A stretch of 46,267 nt of DNA from positions 1 to 46,267 of the forward strand of contig JABVXU010000435.1 in NCBI GenBank assembly GCA_013365365.1, given 5' to 3'. The notes under the pieces were generated by a model. It worked only from the letters and a program-made list of their open reading frames with translations. It searched no databases and had not been told where the DNA came from. Made by a program: the position numbers and the translations under genes. Source of the stretch: Cruorifilaria tuberocauda. Lineage: Eukaryota; Nematoda; Chromadorea; Rhabditida; Onchocercidae. Each line of letters opens with the position of its first letter. The stretch's first letter is position 1. Shown piece by piece: positions 13,001-24,427 of the stretch.

Positions 13001-16000
13001 TTTTCAATCGTACAGATTTCATTTTAGTAATTTGAAAATCATGAAATGATAATTTTTAGATTGGTGGAAATAATCAATCCAAACGGGTATTCTGGATTGA
13101 TGGCGGTATTCACGCACGTGAATGGGCCGCACCACATACAGCCCTCTATTTCATTCATCAATTAACATCAAAATATGGACACGATAAACAAATAACGAAA
13201 TATGTTGATGAATTAACCTGGGTGATAGTACCATGCCTGAATCCTGATGGATACGAATATACGCGTTCCTCAACCAATCCAAATGTTAGCAATTTATAAA
13301 TAAAAAGTAGAAAAAATTAATTTATTTGCTTGTTAATTTAATTAAATCACGCAATGAAAATGATATATTCACTAGAAGGAATTTAATTTGATCCATTTCT
13401 CAATTGCTTGAGGCTAGGAAATTTCATGAATATAAACTATCACTTCATAGTAAATAATCCAATATCTATTTTACATGCTTATTAGGCTGATTCAAGCATT
13501 GCTAATTATACCTATCCATTACTTTTAATCAATTTCAAAGTTTTGATGAATTTCATTTTTCACGTAACAGTCGACACTAGATGCGTTAGCTTTCACGATC
13601 GCAACGTTACGGAAACATGGCACTTCAGATATGAAAATTTCAGATTCGATTATGGCGCAAAAATCGTTCACCAGCTGTTTGTGGAAAAGATTCATGGGGA
13701 CGTAGTCGCTGTTGTCGCGGTGTTGATTTAAATCGGAATTTTGATTTCCATTTTAAAGGTGATTCAAAATTTATAAATATTTATGGGATATAAATATCCT
13801 TTAAGACATCTCTCTAAAGTTTAAGAGATTTTTCTATTTATTTTTTTTTTAATCTAGCTATCGTAAGTTTGAATTACCAACTTTAAAACTTGAAAGTTCT
13901 AGAAAGCGGCTCAAGTGATGATCCATGTGCCGAAATTTATCAAGGTAAATCAGCTTTCAGTGAACCAGAAACAAGGTTTGCCTGTTGTTATTATTAATAT
14001 TAACAGATCAAAAGTGATATTCAAATATTTCCACTGATAGCTAAATTCTAAATTTCTTTGCTTCATTACAAAGTTCGAAAGAATAAAAATGAAATTGTCA
14101 AATTTAAAATATCATATCATATCATATCTCTTATCTCTTACAACTGAACTTCTTCAAAATTCAACAATACCAGTTGAAAAGTTCAAACAATCTCTCCCCA
14201 TCAATTTAATTTTATTTTAATGCATTCTTTCTCTCTCCTATATTAATGACCAAAGACATTTTCGCTATACCCTTCCATTTCTCATTTTGATAACCAGGAA
14301 GAAAAATGGTTTGACTGATAATGAATGATTATCAAGTAATGTCTTTGAGGGCTGTACGTGATGCAGTAATGTCAAGTCGATACCGTGGTCGTATCGATGC
14401 CTTCGTAACTTTGCATACTTATTCACAAATTTGGATTCATCCATATGGTCATCGTAAGGATACGTATCCTGGTGATATACAGGATTTGGTCCGCTTTGCT
14501 GACTTTTAAATCATGGATCATGAAGGAATCAGGAATAGAGAAATTCATTGAATTGTGTCAATTAATTTACTGAAGAATATTTAAAAAAAAAAAAACCAAA
14601 CAAAAAAACAACCATTAAGATATTGATTTCTTTTCTGTTTTTCTTTGTAAATTTATTTGATAATATTTTAATTTTAATTTTAATTTATTAGCTGAAAAAA
14701 AGAATTTCCTCTAAAGAAAATCAATAATAATTATCAGTTTAATACAAATAAACTTTAAAGTTAAAATATTAATAATTTATTTATTATTCAAAAATTTTGC
14801 TGTTGAAGTATGAAATTGGCAAGAAAGCAACAAATGCACTCAGCAAACTTTATGGTACCAAATATGTTGTTGGTAGTGGAGCCGATACATTATGTTAGCT
14901 TATTTCTCTGCCTAATAGTAACAAAATATTTTTTTCAACAAAAATCTTTCAGTTCTATTTTAATTTTTGAAGTTATACAACTTTATTAGCTAATGTGATA
15001 ACTATAAAATAAGATTTTCCTGTTTATTTATATGATTACAACAAAAGTTTTATTAAATAACAGATAATTTATTGTATGTAAATTTGCATCGAAATCTCAG
15101 AGTAAATTACAATAGCTAATAAAGTTGCATAATGTACTTTGAATACTTACTTAGATCCGGCATCTGGTGGTTCGGAAGATTGGGCAAAACAAGCAGCAGG
15201 TGTCAAATATGTATACCTGTTGGAATTACGACCTGACGAAAAAAGCAGGTTTTAAGCAATACAATTATAACAGTATAACTTATCAAATTTATTTGTATTA
15301 TTGATATCTATCGTTTGCAAAGAAAGCATCTGTTTACTGTGCATTTCTACTGCTCTAACTATTGAGAAACTGTAATTACTTGACCAACTACGGAAAATAT
15401 TACAGTTAATGATCCAATTTGATTTCCAAAAATGCGCTTTTCTTACAGATATCATTAAACTTACTTAGTTAAGCTTAAATTTAAGGTTAAGAAGGAGAAA
15501 ATAAATTGAAAAATTGCCAGGAATTAACAATGATTTATATTTTGAAGATTGGGATGGATTTATTCTGGATGAACGACAACTAATACCAACAGCAACCGAA
15601 ACTTGGGCTGGTATACGGGTAGTTGCCGATGCGGTGATCGAACGAGCATATCGAAAAATTGCCAGAATTAATGGTACTAACAGAATTTCCCAAATTCCGG
15701 CTCATCGTGCTAAACTTGGATAAATGATACATTAAGCATTTGATTAAGCATTGCATGCGTAGTCATTTTTAAGAATTTGAAAATCACGAACAAAAATTTT
15801 CCACTATTTCCACTATTTTTTGGTTGAAAAGTTATAAAATATTGAACAATGAAACGTTGAAAGATGTTCCCCTGAGATAGGAACAGAGCGAGAGAGAGAG
15901 AGAGAGAGAGATAAACATTTAATCGATCAAATAAATTTACTACTCTTTTTCCTCGAATTCATTACTATAATCTATTGATACTAATGACATCAAGCTCAGA

Positions 16001-16840
16001 ATTACTTCGTAATTCATTAATTGTAGCTAAATCCTATATTTCCTATTCCATTCATCGTTTCATTTATTATATTAAAGTTGATTAAAAAAAATCAGTCTTG
16101 TAATTATTAGGAAAATGAAGATTATATGCACTATAACGAATTCTAGTAATTCCAGTTATCATCACTTATATACCGAATTTTATGGATTTCTCTTATAATT
16201 TGAATATTGTTTATCTTTTTGATGTAACAGCTATTTGTTGTGCGACATTTACAACCATTTTATCAATTAAATGCATATACAAATGCTTTCAAACATGTGC
16301 AATATTATATGATACCCCATTTGTTGCCTTTTATCCTTGTCTAAAAAATGTAGGAAAAAGAGAAACTTTTTGCCTGAAACAGTTGGTTATCCCATTCTAA
16401 GAGCACGAAAAAAAAGCAAAAACGAAAAATTTGAGACTGAAAAGAAAATTCTGAGCAATCCGATTAAACAGCAAACAACTTCTATTATATATTCTTTTTT
16501 TCATTTTTCCTCTCCTTTAATTTAAGCACTAACCTGTATAATCAAATTTTTCCTCATATTTTATCCTATATTTTCTCCTCGTTTGCTTCAATATTTAACT
16601 TTCAATTGAACTTTCCACTTTCTCTTTTCTTTGCATTTCATTGAAATTTCCTAAATTCTGTTGAAAAAAATTTTTTTAGGCACAATTAAACAACAATATC
16701 GCTTCGGAAATGGCAGTACTGGTTCATGTTATGATTTACGCCATGCGTGTAAACGGTGGGTTCGGGAAAAAGAGTCAATCTGCCAAACGGTACCAATTTT
16801 CATGCGAGAACAGTGCGCCTATTCATGTGGACATTGTTGA
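7001..16840 (+). CDS. M14 zinc carboxypeptidase with propeptide and ShKT domain (complete)
   Basis: Secreted metallocarboxypeptidase made as a proenzyme. Exons: 7001-7246, 8790-8926, 11049-11283, 13060-13284, 13644-13758, 13903-13975, 14350-14488, 14809-14893, 15155-15244, 15548-15673, 16680-16840; 543 aa, all phases consistent. ATG 7001 is the first Met after an in-frame TAA at 6950. Residues 1-12 are Gln-rich and basic, then a hydrophobic signal core follows (about 13-30). Exons 2-3 encode an M14 propeptide and the mature N-terminus. Zinc ligands are H224 and E227 (HARE) and H366 (LHTYSQ). NPDGYEYT, LWRKNR and GVDLNRN are present, as are Y419 and catalytic E442 (LELRP). The specificity position is E426, where pancreatic CPB has Asp255, so basic C-terminal residues may be preferred (inference). 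The last exon is a six-Cys ShKT domain (C-x6-C-x10-C-x10-C-x3-C-x2-C). The intron after 15244 uses a GC donor. Introns at DL| and within the active-site Tyr codon match the upstream paralogue. Confidence 0.9.
7247..13059 (+). other. Three long introns in the 5' half of the second carboxypeptidase
   Basis: Introns 7247-8789, 8927-11048 and 11284-13059 separate the signal peptide, propeptide and catalytic exons. They are AT-rich without credible coding sequence. A short stretch at about 12005-12190 is pyrimidine-rich on the plus strand and less AT-rich than its surroundings. It contains CATTCGTTTTTTT twice and is of unknown meaning. Confidence 0.7.
15888..15911. repeat. (AG)n microsatellite
   Basis: About eleven AG units in the last intron (15674-16679) of the second carboxypeptidase gene. 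Confidence 0.9.
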
Positions 16841-17296
16841 TAAACGATAAGTCTGAAAAATGCTGGGTTAAGAAGTTCTTTCAAGTATGGGAACAAGTGA
16901 TTGTACTTTCGATAAAACGCTATAAATAAAGTAGAATAAAGCGAAGCGAATTTTTAAGACATTATCACAATCATCAATCCTGTTGTCAAAGGAACATTAA
17001 AATTAAATAGCTTTATAGAAGAATCCTTTCCCAATTTTAAGTTGGGTTGGAATTTTCCAAATTATAAAGTGTTTGAAAAATATCGGACAAACTACAGTGA
17101 CCATTTTCCTTCATGTCTATAACGTCTACATAATCAGGTTCTTATATTTTAAATTACTGGCAATTAACGAGAATTATAGAATTTGCAATTTGATTCGAAA
17201 GCTTCGAAAACAGAAGATCACTTGAAGATTGATTACCTTAATAAAGGAGTTAGATTAACAGTTTCTAAACTTTTTCTTCACTGAGAAGATTAAACG
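16841..17296. other. Convergent intergenic region with polyadenylation signals
   Basis: 456 bases between the stop codons of the second carboxypeptidase (+) and vps-51 (-). AATAAA occurs on the plus strand at 16925-16930 and 16935-16940, about 90 bases after the carboxypeptidase stop, and is the likely polyadenylation signal. No clear AATAAA was seen for the minus-strand gene. Confidence 0.7.
16925..16940 (+). terminator. Tandem AATAAA polyadenylation signals for second carboxypeptidase
   Basis: Two AATAAA hexamers ten bases apart lie 85-100 bases downstream of TGA 16838-16840. Confidence 0.65.
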
Positions 17297-20200
17297 TTAT
17301 CGACTACATAAAGCCTTAACAGCAACAGGTTCCATCAATTTTGGATCTACTGAACGATGCACTGCTGACGAAACAATTTCATCGATTAGTGAAAGCGCAA
17401 TTTGTTCATCTGATAAATGGCGCCATAAATTCTGTCGTAAAAAGCAACAGTCCACCTGCAAATATATAAATCTCAATTTTAAGCAAAAAATACTGAATTC
17501 TTTGAATTGAAAGAATGATCTAATCACATTATTCTTCTGTGCCATTATTTGACAATTCAACACCAAAAATAAAATACAAAAATAATTTTACATCATTCTT
17601 AAAAATAAAAAGGGATTGTTCCCATGAAATAAAATAAAAAACCTGAATTTGTTGCAAACCAAATTTGGAAAAAATCTGCAACCGGACAGACTCAAGAAAG
17701 GATTTCAAAGCAACATTGACAATGGCCGTCAAAATCGACATTCGATTGAACTGCAAAAAGTGCTTGAAAATTAAAAATATTTAAAATGGAAATATACTTG
17801 ATTTCTTTTACTATACTAAATTGAAAATTTTTTTAATAAAGTATACAATAATATCAAAATATTCTAATTTTCCATTGCTTATCCTATCACTATTTTCTAA
17901 TAATAATGCATACTTCAACATTTGTACAAAAATCTATTCTTTCGGACCATAACTTATCCAACGTCGAGCTAATTGAACATGTGTCAAGCGTTCGCCTTGA
18001 ATGTGAACGTGATGAACTACTTTCCAACAGCCGTTCTTTTCTGTGACCTTCATCCATCTGAGAAAGAATTAAGATTGACTTAATAATCAGAACTGATTAG
18101 ATAATCACCAATCGCATAATAGATTTGGCAAAACATGACCCAAAGGATTGATGATATTAACCCTGATTATATATTTCAATTGGCTTATGATGAAAGTTTT
18201 CGTAATTAACAAATAATTTCTCAACATAAGTTGAGAACAAAAAAAGAAAAGTAGAAAAGTCATTATTATTATTATATTTCTGATCAATTATTCTCCATTT
18301 GCTCATTTAATTCATTTATTGATTAGACTTATAACATCTGACATTATTTTCTAAACTTGAAAAAAACTTCGCAAATCAATCGTATTCCAATATTTTTACT
18401 TTTGACAATTTCTCACATCACAGTGAGATATCTGCAAAAGTATTCTTCAAAATACTTACAAAGGGCTTAATAGCTGAATCGATAGAAGCTAAATCGTCAA
18501 TAAAATGCTTCACAGGAGATCGAACTGATGTCGGCTCGTTGCAATTTAACCAGTCTCGAGATTCAATGCTGCGAATTAAAACCTTAACAAACAAAATTTC
18601 AAAAATATAAAACCACAGCATCTTTCTAGACAGAAAAAAAAATAAAAATAGCAACCATATCATTATGATTTAATGCATGTAACTGGTTCTTCGGCGGTAA
18701 AAACACTTTGTCCTATGATGTTCACTTACACTTGTCAGATCCACTATCACGTTTAAAATCATTGAAGTGGTATTAGATCTGAGGGCATATGTGAGCATCA
18801 TAGAACTGAATTCAATCAAATGAAATTGAAAATCATTTTCCCGGTCCTGAGAAATGCATAAAAATAATCTCCAAAAAATAAACTTAATGAATTAAATTTA
18901 GAAAGAAAAATTTGCCAAATGAGGCGAACAGAGCCTATGATCTTCCATATTTCATCAGCTTCTTAAATTATATGCAATATACAATATTTCTTAGATTTTT
19001 GACATACCTCAGAAGTCTTAATCCCTTGAAGGTAGACGTAATATTTCAGAAGTTCATAAGCAGCTGTACGCAAACGAACTCTCACTTTTTCAACCGAAGT
19101 TAATCGCGATTTTTCTCCTTTTTCTCTCTCCCTTGCCAATCTAAAAATTATTTTTTTTTTCATTTCCTAATCAATTTTGCTAAACAAATAAATTTACCAA
19201 CATTCGAACTGTAGAAAACATACTGAAAGTAGTTGGACTCAACGGTTATGCCGAAGGACTTTTTCTTCGGGAATTTACCGTCATGGGGGAGATAAAACAG
19301 TTACAGTTATATATATACATTTGAAAAGCGATGCACAATAAACAGACTTTTAACCTGAAAAATTACATATTTTCAGGTTAAAAGTCTGTTTGTCTTTCAT
19401 TCTGATTTAATATAAAGGAAACTAGAATTAGGAAAAACACGTTAACATGAAATATATGAATAAATACCACATTATAATATACGCAAATTTTAAAAAGAAG
19501 CTAAAACTAAAAATAAACCAAAATTATGAAACCTGAATTGCTCCTGACATAAATTCATGATATAAATCACAGAATGACTTTCGATGTTGGTGAAAAATTG
19601 TGCTAAAACGACGTAAACAACGGGCAGAGCTGTTTGACTCATGACATCACAGAATTTCAGACCTAACTGAGCTATTTCATCCAGAGATTTTACAACCAAC
19701 AATTCATGAACATCAATACCAAAACCAAGTGAAAACTGAGCTGAAAATACAAGTGGCTTAATGGAAAATCAAAATTAATAGAACTTGAGATATTCTGTCT
19801 ACATATAAACTATCGAATGCCAACTTAATGCTGCTGTTTATTTGGCAACAGAATAATTATGTATAAGAAAAGCCTGATCATGATATGCTTAAGAATTGAA
19901 TGATTAATATTGAATGGTTAAGATGCGTTTTGTTTCTTGGTAATATGACTGTGTGGAAATATACCAGTTTAACCAGTTTACTGATTGAATAATTAAATTA
20001 CGAGAATTTGAAAAATTTTTGTGGTGCTTGAAGATATGTCTGAAAGTTACCCTGATCAAGTGATGAAAACGTCACATCGGAAGCAGTGAAAAGAAGTAAA
20101 GATGCAAGAGCCGTTTTGATTTGAACAAGGAGGGAATGTTCCAATTTCGAAATTATGTCGTTTAATGATGATACACTTGAAAAAGATATCCCTGGTGCAG

Positions 20201-23120
20201 CTATTTCTTCTTGAATCTAAATATTCTCATACTACCGATAATGTTCAGGCAAAATTTCTTTTTTACTTAAGTATGTGAGGGGCAATAAATCTACTCAATA
20301 TTTAGTAAATAAATGAGCGAATATTCGATATAAGGTTTTTATTTCCAACGAAAAAAGTGAACCAAAACCTGTCGCAAAGACGAACCAACGCGCTCCACAA
20401 CTTGACCTTGTGCAAGTTGTATTTCATGCCTCGAAACGATATTTAACATAGAAATACATAACGGTAAATAGTCCATACCTAAACCATAACTTCTAGATTA
20501 AGATATGACAAATGAAAAAGATAGAAAAAATCTGGACTGCCCATACTATATAAAGTACGAAAGTACTTTTAAAATTCTAGAAAATTAAAAATATGTGTTA
20601 ATTAAAACATAAAAATTAACCACGTATAAGTTGGTTGCATGATGACATGCGGCGGTAAAAACGATCAAGAGCCCGTACAACAATGGCACATTCTGCAGCA
20701 TCCGTTTCTTCCAAAAAACGCATCCTAATAACTTCTTCAAACTGATTCATTAGTGAATCCATCAATTCATTTATATTACCCGCAATTATCTAGAACAGAA
20801 AGTAATTTACTGACATACTGTTCTTTTTAAAATTTTCCGAAATATTAAATTATTATTAAATTACTCAATATTAAATTGCTACATTGGATATGGTTGTGTA
20901 AAAATTTTCCGGAAAACATCATAATTCAATTTTCAAATCATTAAAGATTTAGTAGAAATTTCAACCTCGTTTGAGAAGAAACGTTGATTTATTGTTATGA
21001 CTAATGACAAATCGGTTAAGAATGTGCTGCAACAACTATCCACAAATTCCAGAACATCAACTGCATCCTAAAACAATCATCTGAATGAAAAGGAATTTGT
21101 TATATTCAACACTAATTCAGCAAATTTCAACTAAATTTCATGATGAACCTGTCTCTGTGTTCGCATTGACGTAAGCTGATCAGTTAAATTACGTTTGCAA
21201 CTAGCCAGAAAATCATTGCAAATGACTGACGATTGAACATCCAATCTGAGCAGTAAAGTTATGGCTTGTGAAAGTTCATCAGATGAAATGAGACAACCAT
21301 AAACGATTTGTTTCAACTAAAAAGCAATAAATTATAAAAATATGGGATAATGCATCAAACGGATTAAGTTAATATAAATAGAGTGAGTAGCAAAAATTAG
21401 GTTTCTCTGAAATTTAAAAATCAACTTGAATTTATTTAAAATTTATGCTGAAAACATGACACCTCTAGATGTCACTTGATATTGCATTTGAAGATTGTTA
21501 AGCAAAATCTCTTGAAAAATTTTTTCTCAAATTCTTGCTTAATTTGCTTCGTATAGATCAATTTATATTAATTGGAGTGAATTGATCACCAATATTCCTA
21601 AACCAAAAAAAAGTTGCAGGAACTGAAATAGCTGGAATAGATCGACCTGGTCCTCAATTGTTCCCATTATAGTAACTGCTTCATCGTAAATATCAGAAAT
21701 TGAAGGTATATCTTTGCAGAGTAAAAGAGATGGTCGTGCTTTCAAATAAATTTTCACTGCTTCCTCATAATTCTTCTGCTCGACCAAACTCTAGTAAACA
21801 AAAAAAGAAAGCATATCATTTACATTGCTTATGAATTTATTAAAATTGAACAGTTTAGAAAAAAATTCAAGGAAAATTTTTAAATCACTCACTTGTAATT
21901 TTTGGGGCAAGCATAGTAAAAACTGCAAGCCTTTCACTTTTTTATTAGCATCTGATAGTTGTGATACATTTTCACGATGTTTGCTGAATGCTGCAGAAAG
22001 ATCCTTCGATAATGTTGCTATTTTTCCCATTCGTTTCGATAAATTCTCCATTTTCTGAAGGAAATCTGAACATGAACAAGTGCGAACATCTAGAAAAAAG
22101 AAATTCCATCCACATGCCACAGGAAGCAGAATAAACATTAACTCTTTGGTCTTGTAGCTTCCAAAATCCTATTTCAAGACCTACTAGGTATGACTTTGGA
22201 AAAAGATAATTGACTGAGGTATGCAGCGCAATACATATATGGAATACAATAATATTTGACTGGTAGTTTAAATTTCCACCTTTTTTCAACTCCCAATTTT
22301 TCTTCTCTTCTCTTTCTGCTGCTAATGAAGAAATATTTAAATTTTCATGGAATCAAACGTTTAGAGCAACTCCATTGGCAGGATTCATCACAAAAAAATG
22401 TGCAGAACAGAAAAAAAATTCAAATTGACTGAAAACATTTTCTAAATATTCTGAATAAGGAATATAAGATATGCAGTTCAATACATATATATTCAGTATA
22501 AGCTTAAATAACCTCAAATAGAGTACTGCAACAACGAAAAAATTAAAATATTCGCAAGATCGGCTTAACTGACTTGGCTCATTTCCATGAAATCATTTTG
22601 CATTTTCTTCACTGTACTTGTTGCTGTGAGGAACTTGTTGTAATTCTCGTAAACAAGTTGCTGCATCTCCGAATCAAGCCGCCTAACCTACAGAATTACC
22701 CGGAACAATTAGGAGTATTATACAATCAAACTACTGACTATATCTAAATTTTGAAAGAAACGAAGGATATTTTATCAGATCTTATTTTCTTCTTAACTGA
22801 AATTCCAATCAGTATTGCAGGATACATCTTCACAATTAATCCATTATCATTTAAAAAATTGGAGTAAATTTTTAAAAAAATATTCGAACTTTTCTCGAAA
22901 AAATGAAATTCAAATTCTGAAGCCATTCCGGTTTTTCTGTTGTAAATTAAAATTCAGAGTAACTAACATTATAGATCATATCTTCTTCTACTTGAACCAA
23001 TTCATCCAAATTTTTCTTCCGAAATAAATCACTTAGGTATGCCTCACTATTGAAATTAACTGAACTAATATCCAGTGAATTACTCCTGTCTCCGTTTCCA
23101 TCTTTTTTACTATTCATCAT
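17297..23120 (-). CDS. vps-51: Vps51, GARP/EARP tethering complex subunit
   Basis: Vps51 joins Vps52, Vps53 and Vps54 (GARP) or syndetin (EARP), which tether endosome-derived vesicles at the trans-Golgi or recycling endosomes. Exons in transcript order: 23120-22968, 22687-22574, 22054-21893, 21790-21647, 21316-21149, 21067-20966, 20789-20647, 20492-20369, 20216-20051, 19740-19533, 19140-19008, 18846-18730 (extra, see separate entry), 18582-18460, 18057-17914, 17750-17643, 17455-17297. All phases join; 755 aa with the extra exon, 716 without, against about 780 in humans. N-terminal helices carry [10 protein letters not shown] and [16 protein letters not shown] is central. The C-terminal part has SRDWL, a Ser-rich linker, [22 protein letters not shown] and LMEPVAVK, all close to animal Vps51. 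The donor at 20646 (AT|GTCATC) is weak and that boundary is the least certain; another donor at 20624 does not keep the frame. ATG 23120 lies 16 bases after a TTTCAG. Confidence 0.93.
18730..18846 (-). CDS. vps-51: Candidate in-frame cassette exon of vps-51 (39 codons)
   Basis: An open 117-base segment with acceptor TTTCTCAG and perfect donor GTAAGT, phase 0 on both sides. It can be included or skipped without frame change. It encodes 39 residues beginning DRENDF and ending VDLTS, with a hydrophobic MILNVIV stretch. As recalled, human Vps51 aligns without a gap across the flanking exons (QGIKTSE joined to [11 protein letters not shown]), so this exon would insert in a conserved helix. It may be an alternative exon, a nematode-specific insertion or a chance open segment. 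Confidence 0.55.
19251..19391. repeat. Hairpins in vps-51 intron
   Basis: The main hairpin has perfect 22-base arms (19340-19361 and 19370-19391) around an 8-base loop. A small stem, CCGAAG...CTTCGG, lies at 19251-19270. Both are in the intron 19141-19532 of the minus-strand gene, and they fold on either strand. Confidence 0.9.
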
Positions 23121-23145
23121 TCGCTTCTTATTATTTCTGAAATCA
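23121..23145 (-). promoter_or_regulatory. Putative spliced-leader acceptor for vps-51
   Basis: On the minus strand TGATTTCAG ends at 23137, followed by a 16-base leader and the ATG pair at 23120 and 23117. This layout is typical of nematode SL trans-splicing. It could instead be the acceptor of a 5' UTR intron. Confidence 0.6.
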
Positions 23146-23933
23146 TTTTTATCAATCAGTATTAAGTCTAGGTAAATTAAAGAATACGATTATACCGACT
23201 AATAAACTGCAGGGAAATAAATGATCAGCAACAAATTAATTGCTGAAAAAAATGACATAATTAAACCATCTATAATCATTAATAAAGCGATTAATAGAGT
23301 AAATGAGAGGCCATAAAACGAGAAAACTAGCGTACGTCTGAGGGACGTGTGAATAAGCAGAAATTGATTAAGGACGTCTATTCATTTCATTAGAGACGAA
23401 GAAATTAACGGACCGTCTAGACAAAATGGTCGTTTAATTTTTCATTCGTTTACGTTCAATTTTTGAATTGTATATTCTCTCCTAATTTTATGAGCCATTA
23501 CTGGTCCGTTGAATTTTGATAGTTCTCTTGATGTAAACGTATGAAATAACGTTTTTATTAGCTTCATGTAGATTTGTTTTTCTTACGTTTAAATTGGATT
23601 TCTCACTTTCATTCAGTTTTGTTTAATTTCCCAGTTCTAGTTTTTGAAAGTTAGGTTCATGAAATTACATGTGAACGGTTTATCTGCATCATGAGTTACA
23701 TCGTTTATCACTGTTTCGGCATTACTAAATTTATATTTTCATTTTCACCGTTTTATTATTAATATTATTTTAATAAAATTGAAATGAATAGATTTAGCGT
23801 AAATATAATCATCTGGGAGTGCTGAGCATAATGTTTCCAAAAAATTCCATGCTCTACATAGATATAGATATAATGACATGTATATAATATATCTACCTAC
23901 AATCATTTAAGTTAATATAATAATATGTGCTAA

Positions 23934-24206
23934 TTGATAAAAGAAAAGACTAGGAACTTTGGAATGATAAAACATTTTGTGAGTTACAAAAGCAGTGAAG
24001 GTATCATATCTTTTGGACTGTCATCTTATGGATACAATGCAAGGATAGATAATAAAGTCAAGATCTTAACTAATGTCAATTCAGCTGTTGTATATCCTAA
24101 AAATTTTTCTGAAAATAGCTTTATAGATAAGGAAACAGATGTACGCATAATTCCACCAAATGGTTTTGTACTTGCAAGTACAGTTGAATATTTCCGTATA
24201 CCAAGA
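23934..24206 (+). pseudogene. dcd: Fragment of bacterial (Wolbachia-like) dCTP deaminase
   Basis: Dcd converts dCTP to dUTP in bacterial pyrimidine synthesis. An open frame starting at a TTG at 23934 carries Dcd motifs in order: NFGMI near the N-terminus, SFGLSSYGY, the [11 protein letters not shown] segment, PKNF, SFID, DV-x-IIPPN, and TVEYF-x-IPR ending at 24206. This covers about the first half of a family protein of about 185 aa, with no internal stop or frameshift. Homology stops after IPR, the frame runs on to a stop near 24267, and the catalytic Glu region is missing. The family is bacterial; the alphaproteobacterial form with this spacing occurs in Wolbachia. There is no bacterial neighbour, and nematode genes flank it within 1 kb, so it looks like DNA transferred to the nucleus. 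Several conserved positions are changed (for example Asp to Asn in GYD), as in a decaying copy. An assembly chimaera is the main alternative. Confidence 0.85.
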
Positions 24207-24374
24207 AGTTATTTGTGCTTGTTCTGCCCTTTTTTTGAATTTTTTTGCTATTCATTCCTTTTGATATAGAGAAGAATTAACCAAATTTAAATATTTGTTG
24301 ATACTAACAAAGGAAAAGTATTTGGATTATCTTTGACAGTTAGCGTTATCGTTTAATATGACAAAGTTGTTTTT

Positions 24375-24427
24375 CTCTTTTTAGCCACGACGTTTATCTT
24401 ATGTAGTAAGATTTGAATTTTTTTGAG
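24375..24427 (+). promoter_or_regulatory. Putative spliced-leader acceptor and leader of snx-3
   Basis: A pyrimidine tract ending TCTTTTTAG at 24384 is followed by a 43-base leader and ATG 24428. It fits a trans-splice acceptor or a 5' UTR intron end. Confidence 0.45.

Larger units (their letters stand above)
23121..24427. other. Shared upstream region of divergent vps-51 and snx-3
   Basis: 1.3 kb between two head-to-head genes, so it should hold both promoters. It contains the bacterial dcd remnant at 23934-24206. The segment 23280-23480 is less AT-rich than typical intergenic DNA here. No known element was recognised in it. Confidence 0.75.

Noticed and set aside
23370..23385. Shared 14-base match AGGACGTCTATTCA with about 33527-33540
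   Set aside because: Too short to support a dispersed repeat; the flanks do not align.
24207..24267. Continuation of the dcd fragment after IPR
   Set aside because: The frame stays open but the residues (Phe/Cys-rich) no longer resemble Dcd, so the homology is taken to end near 24206.
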